A stretch of 64,000 bases of DNA from Prostheceraeus crozeri (lineage: Eukaryota > Platyhelminthes > Polycladida > Euryleptidae): the NCBI GenBank assembly GCA_907163375.1, contig CAJQUW010002096.1:310001-374000 (forward strand). The letters are read 5' to 3'. The position numbers and the translations under genes are program-made. Below, in pieces: positions 41,800-54,585 of the stretch (positions are counted from its first letter, which is position 1; each line of letters begins with the position of its first letter). The notes beneath the pieces are model-generated. The model was not told where the DNA came from. It did no database searches and saw nothing but the letters and a program-made list of their open reading frames with translations.

Positions 41800-43962
41800 G
41801 AAAGTCATGCCCGGCGTCTTTAACATAAAATCGCATGTTTAGCAATGGAAATTATCTGTGCAAACGTCATAAAGTTCGCCCGAGAAAGGATGATCACGAT
41901 AGGCAAATCAAATTCGTTTTCCTTAATGTAATAATTAACTCAACGTTCCGGCATGATAAAAAAATCCATGGTCATGCATGCTTCTAGCAAAAATCTGATG
42001 ACCAACTCAATAGGAGAGCGCATTTAGAAGCGTCAGTTTAAGTAACTAAGCAGGAAAGACACTCAAAAGAAGCGAAGATTTCAACCTCGTGGCCAGTTTA
42101 CCTGGCCCATTCTCTGCCCTGATATTTCACAAGTCCAGGTTCACTGTATCAGACAGCCTCAATCACAGAGACGAATTTTCTATAGCAAATTTTTCATTGA
42201 CAGCAAGTATGCTGGTTGTGCCAACAACTATGCCAGTTTTGAAGACTTAGAATTCTCTCTTTGTCAAATGAATGGTATGACCATGCTATGACGTGCAAAT
42301 GCTTCCATTAGATTTGAGAATGACGCAGTGATCATAGAGCTTGTAGAAACCTTGTATTGCCAACAACTGTGCCGGTTGAGACAACAACTATGGCAAAAGG
42401 TATAGTAGAGCGCATGGGCTAAGTAACTACGTCAACGTCACCTTACTATTACTCTTACTTACTCCTCGCTTATTGTCTCTTCTTCCCCAGATTCGAGGGT
42501 TCGACCCTGAGTCACCAGGAGGATCAATTGATTCGAATAGTAACATGAGATAACTGATGAATCACTTAAATAGTCAACAGCGTGCTAAGGAATTTCTTCA
42601 GACAAATGAACCGGACAATGTTATACCTTATCTGCAACAGCGATATCTACATGCATTACTCATATGTCTGAGGCCTTCTGGGCATTATACTAAGAGATTT
42701 TTGACATTTTGTACGTGTTTTGTAATATGAAAGGGGTCCTATTGATGGATGTCCACCATAGAAAGCATGTAAGAAAGGTGACACAAAAATCAGCGGAAAA
42801 GAGGAATGGACTAATTGCGACCCTTTTCCTCATGAAATCTGCAAAACAGTTCGTTCTTTTTCAATTAACTTTATATCATCGTGTAAGACGGATCACATTC
42901 ACTACGTCACCAAACTTATTCCTTAAAAAGTCGAAATGACTTTTGAATGATTGACTAATGAAAAGTCGTTTTACTTCGAGAAGTTTATTATGGCACAATA
43001 GTATTTCTCATACGATGATGAAAGTCATCCCAGTAGCCATTTATAATAGAATATAATGCTTACTAATTTAAATTATTAGTTAAAGTAGTCCTAATGAGGA
43101 CTGATGGCGTTCTCCAATCCGCAAGTGTACAAAGGCAATGCTACTGTAACCATTGGATTAATCAGTTCTTAAAAGAACTCAATGTAGCTTTCTCGTGGAA
43201 ACGAATTAAAATTGATCAGCTTTTGGCCCAATATCTGGTAAAAATGGAAATCTTAAGACTTGTACTAATACCATAGATTCCAAACACTGCCGTATACACG
43301 TTCAAAACAGACGTCTAATATACTGTACCGACTACAGATGCTGATAGTGGAAATAGAATAAGACAATGGTCACCATAGGTTAAGGAAATTAAAAATGGAT
43401 ATTATAAAACAACAGGAAGCCGATGAATAGAAATTGGAAAAGTGGAGGTAAAATATGGAAATACAACGATGCTACTACACCGATTACAAGTGAACTATAT
43501 CTGACACTACACAAAGTGGATAATGGTAAGAGTGGATAAGTGGAAAGTGGATAATGGAGGTAAACAATAGAACTACAATGACATTCTACTACACCGAAAG
43601 CAATGAAACTATACACACTATACCTAAGACTACACATGGAAAATACTATTTCTTCACTTGAATTTGTTATCGCCAGTTTCTTCATCTGTCTATAGTACTT
43701 CATGTAATTCCACATTTCTTCATTTGAATTACAATACATCGACCACTACTTCAGCTACCGATTAAGGGATATAAAACATAATACTGCAGTCCGTCAGTCA
43801 TCAGGTACTCGTCTAGTTGCGTTTCGACCCCTAACCTGAACACTCAAACCCAGACGAGCGGGGTCCCACACATAGTGGCTGACAAAATACTGAATAGGTA
43901 ATGATATGTCTTGAAAGATATGTCACAAAGATGAATCAGACATCATTCAATTGCTGCGTTTC
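41800..43962. other. No gene seen
   Basis: Only short frames occur. Two related stretches with repeated GTGGATAA/ATGG and AACTATA words lie at 43,430-43,640. Confidence 0.4.
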
Positions 43963-44100
43963 CCACATGTAAACTGATCCTGTCATTAAATTCATCCCAT
44001 CATTAATACAGTATGCTTTTTGCGATCCACACATGTAAACAAATCCTGTACATCAATCTTTGCCTTTTCGATTCCCACAAGTAAACAGATCCTGTTCATC
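43963..44100. repeat. Three degenerate copies of an ACATGTAAAC..ATCCTGT unit
   Basis: ACATGTAAAC followed by GATCCTGT or AATCCTGT occurs near 43968, 44030 and 44079. It lies just past the 3' end of the minus-strand Penelope-like element and may be part of its tail. Confidence 0.6.
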
Positions 44101-44341
44101 CTCGAATCCCATAAAGATGCAATCGCTGTGTGATAAATATGTAATCCGCCTTTACACAAACGTCGCCTCATACATCAAGACTTAACAATGGGAGCTCTCT
44201 CATCTCCCGCAAGCCACGCTAAGCGCTCTGTATTCACTCTTCACCGCCCCCCGTATGATGGCTACAAGTCATTGTTAGTCGTTTATTCACCTATGCAGCA
44301 AGGCATTAAGGAAAATGTGAGTCGTCTGTTGGTCGCGTGCC

Positions 44342-47180
44342 TCATTGAAATTCACAGAGTGAAGTGAATTGTCGAGCCGAGAAAAGACCATATTTGTGAA
44401 GCGATTCATTATGCCTTGTGAGAGCCTTTTCTGTGTAACTCATCAAGTCATGCTGAGAATAACCTCTAGATTTCATGATATTTAGTGTCTTGTTAGTTTT
44501 GTGTACAGCGTCTTGTAACTTCGAGCATATTCTACAATATCTGACTACCTGCGACGCGAAAACATGTAGGGCCATCTGTAATGGGATCATGCTCTCCGGA
44601 AAAGTCAGTTGCACCACAGAGAAAGAGAAGTCATCTACCTTGTGATATACTGAAGTTCTCAAGCTGTTTTGTGAGATTTGTATTTTCACATCAAGGTAAA
44701 CTACCTCTTTGTTGCTATCACCATTTCTCTGCGCCAACAAGTCAGGTGGATAAATTATTTGAAGCAAAGAATCAAAGTGTTTATAATTGACAACACATAT
44801 ATCGTCTATGTATCTTGATGTAGGTGATAACAAGCGTGCTAAATGATATTTCTTAGTTTTTATCAAATTTTGCATAAAAACATATTCGCAGTGTAAGAGG
44901 AATAGGTCAGCTAGGAGTGGACCAGAATTTCCTCCCATTGGAACGCCTTTAATCTGCCTGAAAACTAAATTACCGAATGTGACGTAGGTCTGTGATAATA
45001 GGAAATGTATGGCTTCTTTTAACTTCTGTTTATCAAAACAGTGATAGCCATTATATTTTTTCATTGAGCAAAAGGACTTATCATATCCAATGCAAATAAA
45101 TTTTCTATTTGAGGAATTAAACACCAAATCCATAATAGCGAATATGTGATCTTCAATCAATTTTTGATCAAGATTCGTATATAAGGTTGAAAAATCGAAA
45201 ACTTGCAATGAATGCACTTGTGTCGAATTTAATCTGTGTAGAAATTCTTGTGTGGACTTTATACTCCAGAAGCAATCGAAACCGCTGTTTCTCTTAATTG
45301 CCATACAATATCTCTGAAAATTGTCACGCAAAATACTTAAGGCTGAATTTACTTTGATGGAAAGCTTTTTCAATGTGCATTGTCGTGCTCCTGCTATGAA
45401 TCTAAATTTGCATGGAGTTTTGTGAAATTTTGGAATCCAATTTTGGTAATTTTCTGTCTTTTTCACAGACAGCTAGTTTGAACTCGCTTTTCATAATTGT
45501 TGTATGTTGCTCAATTACATTCTGCGCTAAAATTTGCTCTGGACCATAGGTATCATTACCTGATATGTTCGACGTGGAAATATCAATTCCCAACTCGGCT
45601 AAGAGAATTTGGAGATAAAACTTTTTGCAAATGAAGGCATAATTATTAGATGCTTTATCAACTGGCGTAATTATGACGTCATTCTGCAATTCTTTCAGAT
45701 TTTTGCCCATTTTGACATTAATCTTGTGTCGATTACTGTGTGCGCGAAATCTATTCGAGGATTTCTTGGCAAGATATATTCGATCTTTAATCAGTGCCAT
45801 GATTCTTGATTTCCACGCTGAGAATAAAGTAGCCTCAAGCTTCTCTTTCGTACTTATTTTTGTAATATGCTCATCTAATGAATTACTAATTTGAGTTGTT
45901 ATGGCACTCCAACTAAGGCTTTTGGGGATTCTGTGTTTGGTACCAAAACTGAAGAGTTGACGTAAGTCTTCATCATCCACAATATCCAGATCACCCGTTA
46001 TTACGTGACCATAATGTGGGTAAACAAAGGATTGCCTCTTGCTACATGAGCATGGATTGTTCATGATGTGCATCACATCCTGAAACTTTAGGTTATTCAA
46101 AAAACGCCCATAATTGCAAAACTTCAATGCAGTGGGTTTATCTAATTTATAGAATATTTTCGGTGGATAACGTTCTTGAATTGTACTTGGAATTAGTTTG
46201 CACACACTGTGATCGCAGAATATAGACATGAGATTGAGTGAGTCTATTGTCTGAGATTCGAACGGGATGATTATGGTCGCTCGTTCTTTTACATTTTTGT
46301 TCTCCGAGTCTAGGTTAAGTTTATTTTGAATGTATGCTGTTAGTACAAATGTCATCATGTTTGCCTCATCCCTTGTCTTGCCTAGAATGGCTCTTAGCAT
46401 AGTTTCAGGGAGAGATTTTAGATGATGATAAAACTTTGACATCCTACGCGTCTCAAAAGAATCTTGCAATTCTTGATAGGTATTGTCAAGTTCCATAATA
46501 CTTAAGCTTTTTCTACCCGATTTTCTTATTCCATGACTCCTTTTTCGTCTGCTAATCGGATAACTAAAAAATTGATCATTGGATATGGACTGCTGAGATA
46601 CACATCCACCTCCCAAAACTCTATCATTCAAACCCAACGGGTATAAGGTATTGAGCATCTTGATATGCATGTCTTCTTTGCGGTTGAGCTCTCTGTTTAT
46701 CTCTTCCGGTGATATGTATATATTGTCATCAACATGATCAATAATTTGCAATTCAACATCAGTCCAAGAATGATGATCTTGCTTAAAGTGATTGCTAAGA
46801 TATGTGTTTAAGTGACCTTTTAATACTGAATGACGATGACCATTTAATCTACAATGTAGCGGTTGCTTTGTCTGTCCTACATATTGCATTCCACATCTGC
46901 TACATGATATAAGATAAATAACATTTCTACTTTTACAAGTAAAAACACCTGGCTGATCAAAGATAAACCGGTTGCCTGTACTGAAACTTTCGTAGCAATT
47001 TTCGGTATTCAAAGATTTACAGCAAAGACATCTATTGCTACCACAAAATCTAATGTTTTTCAAAGTAGAGGGCGCTACCCACTCCTTCGCATTAACGCTG
47101 AACACTTTTCGCACCATATAAACCATGAGAAAATGAGAAACCATGTCTGACAGCATTATGATGTGACCTATGATTTTCAA
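44342..47180 (-). mobile_element. Naiad-type Penelope-like retroelement: zinc motif, N-terminal GIY-YIG, then RT
   Basis: Reading on the minus strand, a Cys-rich motif (CGSNRCLCCKSL, about 47,035) precedes a GIY-YIG endonuclease (VIYLISCSRCGMQYVGQTKQ, about 46,910, with RLNGHRHS and the ending NRKEDMHIKMLNTLYPLGLN near 46,640). The RT follows: FDFSTLYTNL near 45,190, QIKGVPMGGNSGPLLADL near 44,930 and RYIDDI, the catalytic box, near 44,810. A nuclease before the RT with a Cys/His motif is the permuted order described for Naiad and Chlamys elements. The coding region is preserved over 2.8 kb, with about one break. Neither end repeat nor a hammerhead ribozyme was found by eye. Confidence 0.85.
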
Positions 47181-50100
47181 TAAGAGTTGAATTCAAGGAC
47201 TGATGGCGACGCTATTGACTAACTGATACTTGAAGTCGAAGATGTATGTAACAATGTAAGCGAATGCCAGTGGATAAGTGGTTCTTCCTGAGGTTTAGTC
47301 AATTAATCATGTGATACAGTGAAAAATAAGAAAGTACAGAAATTAAGTACATAACATTGGGAGTCACAGCAATTCGTGAACTCAGGCTAGCCGTGGAAAA
47401 AAATCCTGCATTGGTCTGGTCTGTCTAAGTGGCTCTGAAATTCATCACCGTGGAGATAAAATGAGAGAAAATCACTCACTCAATGGATTCCCGCGTGACA
47501 CGGTGCACCTACGGAGAGAGATTGAAACAGGATGTTATGGATGTTAAGAATGTGATTGGCCGTCGTTAAATGTGACTGAATTTAGAGACCACCTCATTGC
47601 AAATTCAACAATATTGTCGTGACCAGGCTGTGACCAAAACATAATGCTGAATAAAAACGCAATATTAGTAAGTCATTAAATTGAAGTTAATTAAAGCTCT
47701 GATAACTGTTATGAATAACAACGGGATGATGACAATGAGCGAGAAACAGGATGCATTGTTGTCTAATGTTGAAAGCCGTTGTTTACCAAATAAGCAATAT
47801 TCTACTGTCGTAATTCCATGATGACTGTCAAGAAATATCAGTATCAGTTTAATAGACATGAAAAGCTCGGTTAAGTAGGAATGTAGTGTACGTTTGAACA
47901 AACTGTCGCGAGGATTGAATGGTTGCCAGCTTAACTTTAAGGCCGTCTATATTTAGAAGATTCTATTTTCTAAATCCATTATATTCGCATTTCTAACAAG
48001 CGTTATTTTTTCATCTATGATCCTGCAATCTGTCTATCTTGATAATTGTCATTATGTCTTACATGTTTATCCAGTCACTTTTTTGCATCTATGATGGCTT
48101 TTGCACTTGCCTTTTTTACCATAGTTTTGCTTACTTTATGCTCTTCTTTTCATAGTTCATGATTAAGGCGCATGTCGAAGTATCGGATGTTTCTATATAC
48201 GCACGTATGAGCTATGAATGATGTTATTCAAAGTACTAGACAGCGGTCAAGCTACTGCTGGTATGAATGCCCCAACTCATGGATTATGGGGTACAATAAG
48301 TTTTGCATTTTTTTAACATTTCATGAATATTTCTATTGAGATGTTTTTTTGAAAAATTCCTGTTTTTTTAAAGCTGATGTAACTGACCCATTTTGAATTT
48401 ATGATAAGTCTGTCTGATGATGATCAATGTATTCTGACCGAAATTAATTACATATGACAACAAAGTAATTTAAAATTAGCAATCGAAACGCTTGATTCCT
48501 TTGTACATAGGTAGATCATTTGAAAGAAAAGCGGTGCAAGACACTTGATTTAAAAAAACAAATAAATATCTCAAACTCGAGTCTCGGTTGTGAAAGTCTC
48601 ACATCACGTATGTGAAGATATGGTTTGTTTCTACGATGTTTGAACTCCAAATTCTCGATATCAATTAATCTAAATCCTCAATCGACTGGACTCGTTTGAC
48701 ACGAAATCAAATTCTTTTCATTGCAGGCTCGGAAATAGGAATTCATCCACTATTGGAGTATTAATGGCAGCAATTGACTCTTATCGTGAAGACTCTTCAG
48801 GTTAGTGGTATATAGTGGCAACAACTATCAGATGTACTTTTTTGTAACTTATTTTCTTATGTGATGTTTTATATCAAATACACAAGCCTTGAAAAGCTAT
48901 GGTTATTAAATAGTAATCATGTACATTAGCTATCCTTGCACGCATTACTTGCTCTGAAATGCATTTGATGCCTTTTACATTTTTCAGCTTAAAGATGTCT
49001 GGTGCCAATTCCGCGTATTTAAAATTCATTCATGTGTTTTCCAGGAGGCGAATATCATTGTAATTCAATGGGACCGTTACTCCGCAGGGCATCGCCTTCC
49101 GCACTAATAGATCGATAAAATACAATGCAGTTGGATATTTAGTTTTCATTTCTATATAATGTACTCATCGCTCATACTAAATGATCACTGACATTACCTC
49201 TTGATTTTTTGGATTGAGTTGTGAAGGTTAAATTAGTTAAAAGTTATCAAAATTGCATCAAAGCAAAAATTGCTAGCTTCATATTGAAATATGAAGCATT
49301 AAAATAATCTGCATTTAGGTGGCCATTAGTGTTAGATAGCATCTTAAATTTGCTCCAGTCAAGCAATTCATTGAAATGATCAGTAATTATTGCATCGTAA
49401 CTACAACGTCAAGTGTCTACTAGTTTAGATTATCAAGTACTGTACTAGCTATGACTGATTTTGAAAACTGCCACAAAGCCATGTGTTGTCCTGTTGGCTT
49501 TGATCAAATCCAGAAGTGACAAGTATTCAATGTGTTAATAACGTCATATCACATGCTTTCATAAAAAGTATTTTGCATCAGACTAAGTTACAACTCTCAT
49601 GTTTTTAGTTAATATCACAGCGTTTCCGTGGCGATCTTTAATTTGCATTTCTATGAAGTTCATTGCAGTAATGAAATACCGGAGGTATTGCGAGTTATTA
49701 GAGAATGTTTTTTATGTTGTGTTGAGTGTTTGTTGGAAATGAGCTTTTGAAAAATTACAGAAATTCATCGTGTCATCATGTGGAACTATTGCCTGGATTC
49801 AGGCCATCTTCCTCAAGTCAATATCTTTACTGATGATCTGCGTATCTTTCCAAGTATAACTACAATATTGGATAACGTTCGTCTATTGTCAATGTGTATC
49901 ATTTTATGCTAACCTATCATGAATAAAATTGATGCAAACAAAGAGTTCTGAAAAGCATCCTCCATGTATTGTGTATGAGTGTAGAACAAATTGTCGACAA
50001 AGGCAGCTTTGATTTGTATATTGAATCGATGCATATGCAAATGGTAACTCATGCAACGCTTATATTTGCCATTAACATAAGGCTGAATTGTTTTATTAGT

Positions 50101-51256
50101 GAACTGCCGGCGATAAACTGTATTAAGTCGATATGGGTCGATTATGCTGCAAAGGACATTAAAAAGTTGGTAGGAAAAGAAAGCTTTAAAAAAAATCAGA
50201 TCTTAATTACTTATCATCACTATAATCGCAAATTATTTGTTATTAGATTTTCTTAATGAACTGGAGACAAAATAAAGATTTGAAATTTTTGTTAGACATA
50301 AAATTGATCTGATTTTGTCCTCAAATTTATTCTGAAAGAATCAAAGGCGTTTGTAGCTAATACATTTTTTCGCTCTTACACAAGTGCAAGCAATTGAATT
50401 CTGAAATCATATGGCGTCTATTATCTAGATGAATTATGCTTAATCTGTGTACAAGATTCGTAGCTGCAAACCTATCATAATCTATCAGACCTATAGATAA
50501 GAAATAAGAATTGAACCATTAACGTCGATATTAAAAGAAGCAAGTGAGAAGACATGAAAACTATTAAGGTAGGTATATCCTACAGGATAGACATAATGTC
50601 TATTCCGACACTACTAAGTTTATAAAAGTCATCAATGCCCACTTGTGTTCTCAGAGGAAGCTATTTATCCTTCACCTACCCTTCAACTTTTCGAATTTTT
50701 TAACCTATTAATAGTTATCAGTTCACAACTAAAAGCATTACATAGCAGCTAGAAAAGTTCATTTAATAGACCCAGGCGATCTCGAGATTTATGGATCTTA
50801 CTATCCATTTTCCTATGTTTCGTACGCTTTATCTATATACGATTCCATAATCAGATGTGTAGTAGCAACGAATTCCTAACACAGCCTCCTCTCAACAGCT
50901 ATGTCGATTAAATGTCTTCCGTTTCATAGCTACATAAAATGCCAAAACATCTTTTTTAAAATAATGCGCATGCAAATCATGTCAAATCACGAAGGACAAT
51001 CAAATGTTGAACACACAATGCTTAGCGTCATTCCGGTCCTTATTGAGAGGATAACGAATGCCAATATATTAAGCTACGCATAACGTAAGGCAGTATGACT
51101 CAGAAATCAGTTGTAGTTATTTGAAGCACTGACGCGCTTTGGGGCAGTAATTTCATGACACCTGATGCTAGTCATCAATCTGTCTGTGCAGCAGCCTTAG
51201 TTATGTCTTATTTATTATGCCATCAGGAACGCAGCAGTTGGCGTTCAGATATTAAT
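47181..51256. other. Gene-poor DNA, nothing identified
   Basis: Apart from chance frames under 100 codons I see no gene, repeat array or transposon end in this 4-kb stretch. Confidence 0.4.
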
Positions 51257-51480
51257 GGGCCGTATGCATAAAAATGAGAATTTCTTATCAAGAAAAACTT
51301 ATGAGATAAGTCAAAATTGACTCAGGTGCAAGATAATCTTGAAAATGCATGCATAAAGATTTTCTTAACTTATGAGATTTTCTTATTCCCACGATCCTCA
51401 TACTGTGCATTTCGATTGATTGTTGCTTCACGCAGCTGCGTGAAGTGCTGAGAAGCTTATCAGTTAAATGCACAATGAAT
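51257..51480 (+). repeat. Left inverted and subterminal repeats of the Harbinger element
   Basis: The outer 24 bp are perfect against the right end. Inside, AAGATTTTCTTAACTTATGA and GAGATTTTCTTATTCC repeat the theme found inverted at 54400-54570. Confidence 0.75.
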
Positions 51481-51654
51481 GAGAATTTCTTTTTCTCGCG
51501 ACGTAGGAGCGCACTTCATAGATATTTTTTGGGAAGTGAAGAGTGAATCAGCATTGCTTGACTACAAATGACAATTAGCTTTCTCGTCGGAATCATTCTT
51601 CATCCTGTCTGCCTATTGACTGACGAGTGACGATTGCAGCTGTGTCCCGTGAAA

Positions 51655-52290
51655 ATGGAAGAGCTTCTAGAAAATGAAACCGAGATTCTCGTATCTCTCC
51701 TCGAGAATCACTCTGTTCTGCTGGAGAAGAGCAGCACTCCCATTCAAAAGTCCCGCAAGGCTGCCGCCATGGCAGAACTATGTGCCTCCTTGTCGCAATC
51801 GTTGGGTCGAGCCTTTGATGCGGAGAAAGTGAAGAAGAAGATTGCCAATTTGAAAACCCGAGTCAAGCAGAAAACAGACAGGAACCTAACTGGCAACAGA
51901 CCAATTCTTCTCTGTAAATGGGAACGCAAGTTGCTGGAAATATTGAACGCCGAGGAAAATCCCACGTTCTCCAGAATACAGGGATCGACTTCTGCGGGAT
52001 TTGGCAGCCGCGACGGTGATGACTTCGAGAATCGTGTGCCAGAAATTCGCAGTGCAGCTGCGACCTCGATGCAGCCAGAAAAGAAGAGAAAGAGGAGATT
52101 GCATGGCGAAACGGACGAAACTGAAGATCTGAGTAACTCCGAATTACAACGGCTGGTTCTTCTGGGTCAACTGTCTTACGTAAGGCTGAAGCAGGACTAT
52201 TTATTCGAAAAGCGTCGCCTGCTTGACGCTAGCAACACCAAAGACCATCCTCAGTGCTCTTCTTGCAACCCATCTTACACAAACTTGTAA
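51655..52290 (+). CDS. Myb/SANT-like DNA-binding protein of the Harbinger element, 211 aa
   Basis: The ATG at 51655 starts MEELLENETEILVSLLENHS. Residues about 1-90 form a trihelical Myb/SANT-like domain with ALSQSLGRAFDAEKVKKKIANLKTRVKQKTD, the third-helix KKKIANLK pattern of these proteins. A basic stretch, KKRKRR, near residue 143 may be a nuclear signal, followed by a helical tail (LSNSELQRLVLLGQLSYVRL). In Harbinger elements this partner brings the transposase into the nucleus and onto the ends. The frame is intact. It is convergent with the transposase gene. Confidence 0.75.
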   Translation: MEELLENETEILVSLLENHSVLLEKSSTPIQKSRKAAAMAELCASLSQSLGRAFDAEKVKKKIANLKTRVKQKTDRNLTGNRPILLCKWERKLLEILNAEENPTFSRIQGSTSAGFGSRDGDDFENRVPEIRSAAATSMQPEKKRKRRLHGETDETEDLSNSELQRLVLLGQLSYVRLKQDYLFEKRRLLDASNTKDHPQCSSCNPSYTNL

Positions 52291-52935
52291 TGGCAAATTG
52301 CATTTGAATCTGGCTGGCTTTGCTTTGTTTTCAGTATGATCTGGATGAGGGAGTCTAAATCAGAAAAGCTGCATGAAATGTAAATATGAAGTCTTGAACA
52401 AAAGAAGAAAAAGACCAATGTAGACAATTTCACTTCCTCGGATTCTAGGATCATCAGATGTCATCTTTCTAAATTTTAAAATTCATCAAATTACAATTCC
52501 TAAGTTGTGAATCCTCTGGTGCGGCCTGCGAATAGGTAAAAATTCAGGATTATACAGAAGTCCTCTAGATAGCAAGACCTTTTCTGTAAATTTGATGCAT
52601 TTTCGTCGGTCATATCTATATACACTACAGTAGCCTATTGTATTACAGTGGAATTCTCAAATTAGATGCTGGCACGCCACACAAAAATGAAAAGCCTGTT
52701 CATTAGACTAGAGATTGGCTATAAAAGCAGGTGCTTTAGGTGACTATCAATTCATCATGCAGGTAGTAAAACTGTCGAATTCTTGAAAATGTTTAGTATC
52801 TCACATGTAGGCCTACGAATACGAAAACGACATAAGTTGATGAGCTGAAAGAAAATCAGGATGACAAAGCCACAAGATGATTTTTACATATTTTATCAAA
52901 CTGTCGACAGCTGCACTAGACTGTTGGCCAATTCA

Positions 52936-54270
52936 TCACGTCGAACTTGTCCGGTGCGTCTCAAGTCGTTCATTAAAATCACCATTGTTATTGAAAAGCA
53001 AGACCATATCCTCATCGATATTTTCAAACTCCTCAAAGTTGTCATCATCTCCGAGATATTTCGCAATATTATGAAGCGCAGCGCATGCCACAACACATGA
53101 CGGAGCACGCTCTAATTTCAGGCGAATACCGTATCTGAGAATTGGAAAACGTTGCTTCCAGTGTCCAAAAGTCTGTTCAATGCCAATGCAATTTTCTTTG
53201 TGGGCTTTATTGAAAATCACATGTGCATCTGTTGTCGGATTCGGGTACGGAACCATGAGGAAAGGTGCTATACCATATCCTTCATCTCCCAGAATCATTG
53301 AACTTCCAGAAGATTCTTCATGCAAGTGTCTGTAAAAAAGAAATTATTCTAATCAACCCTGCTAACTTTTCGATTTTATGTGGGCTGAGCAGCAGAATGG
53401 GTCTACTTAAAGTTGCCCAATCCGGAAGCACGACTAGAAATTTTAATGACAGCGAAAATGTTCGATCTTCTTTAGAATTAATGACGCAATAACGCCGATT
53501 GTGGGAGAATGGATCAAAGCATCAGAAAAGGCGATTGCATAGTCCTTGAACAATGCCCTTTTATCTCTGTGATTGGCATAAGGCCTCAATTAATTATATA
53601 ATTACTATATATAATTAATATATAAATTATATAATTGATTGCAGCCGGATGACTGAGTAAGCGTGATTGACATCGGTACCTACCTAAAAAGTTGAGAATT
53701 TTGAAGATCCTGTTGTCATGAACCGATCCTGGCCAGCTGACATCAATGCCTGTGAACACCCATTTTTCATTGCATGTAGCTTGAACATTTAAAGATGGAT
53801 ATCCTTTTCTGTTGACATACTCGTCTCCGAATGATCCACTGGGCTTGTCGATTTTCACATGGCTACAATCAATGGCCCCTATGCAAGAGGGAAACCCCAT
53901 TTTTGCAAACCAATTTTCTTTCGCTGTTTGCTTTTCATTAGCAGTTGTTGGAAAACGTATCCAACTATCTGCCATTGCGGCAATCAGTGGAACTGTTTCA
54001 TTTATCGTTCTGGATACAGTGCACTGATGAAAACCAGTCTGTTCAGCGATGTGACTCTGGAATCCAGGATTTGCAAGATTGATTGATTTCTACCTTCTGT
54101 GTGGATGAAACCGCTCCACCTCTTGTTTCAGACGAAGGAAATAGATGTGACGCCAACCACTGAACGTTTTCTCGATCAAAGCGATGCAATGCTTTATACT
54201 GAGCATCTGAGGCCACACACCTGCGCTCATTGTAAATGCGCCTCTTGCGGACAACGTTCAAGCTCAACAT
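52936..54270 (-). pseudogene. HARBI1-like transposase of the Harbinger element, with intron and a frameshift
   Basis: The N-terminal region (RRIYNERRC...ALHRFDRENVQWLASHLF...TRGGAVSSTQK) matches the family's DUF-helical start. The catalytic centre follows: AIDCSHVKI (first Asp, about 53,865), DVSWPGSVHDNR (second, about 53,735) and after an intron GDEGYG, then CIGIEQTFGHWKQRFPIL (Glu, about 53,175). The frame shifts once near 54,055-54,085, between VSSTQK and the NPGFQSHIAE-like region. A likely intron runs from a donor near 53,680 to the acceptor TTTTACAG at about 53,332. So the gene was spliced, but this copy is damaged. Confidence 0.8.
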
Positions 54271-54399
54271 GACGAAAGGAGAATGCTAGCGGTTGTGAAC
54301 TATGCTGCAAAGCGATGTGCCGTCAAGTTTCCATAACAACATCGATTTATGTACATCGTCGGTAGCGTAAGCAATAAAATAGCAGCTCACAAAGTTATA

Positions 54400-54585
54400 A
54401 GATTTTCTCATAAGAAAATCTCAAAATCTGTTTTTGTGCATATCATCATCTAAATCTCAGAGTCACTTGAGAAATTCTTCTGATAAGAATTTCTCATCCT
54501 GAGCGCCAAGTTTTAAGCATACTTTTGCGAGAAAATCTCAGAATAATTCAAGAAAAAGAATTTCTCATTTTTATGCATACGGCCC
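54400..54585 (-). repeat. Right inverted and subterminal repeats of the Harbinger element
   Basis: GAGAAATTCTTCTGATAAGAATTTCTC (a self-complementary cluster in three words) and GAGAAAATCTCAGAAT lie before the terminal ATTTTTATGCATACGGCCC. Confidence 0.75.

Larger units (their letters stand above)
51257..54585. mobile_element. PIF/Harbinger DNA transposon, 3.3 kb, with both genes
   Basis: Terminal inverted repeats begin GGGCCGTATGCATAAAAATG at 51257 and match the reverse of the right end at 54585 for 24 bp. The subterminal regions on both sides repeat GAATTTCTTATC, GAGATTTTCTTA and related words in both orientations, likely transposase or Myb binding sites. It carries a Myb/SANT-like gene on the plus strand and a HARBI1-type transposase on the minus strand, the two-gene set that defines the superfamily. 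No 3-bp target duplication is evident (AAT left, GTT right). Confidence 0.85.

Noticed and set aside
43800-43900. Possible LTR or primer-binding-site remnant
   Set aside because: GC-richer texture only; no paired repeat or polypurine tract was found.
43800-44340. Hammerhead ribozyme near the Naiad-type element
   Set aside because: CTGATGA and GAAAC words occur on the minus strand, but I could not pair the three stems around them.
49969-50256. 95-codon frame
   Set aside because: AT-rich chance frame with no domain, promoter or splice support.
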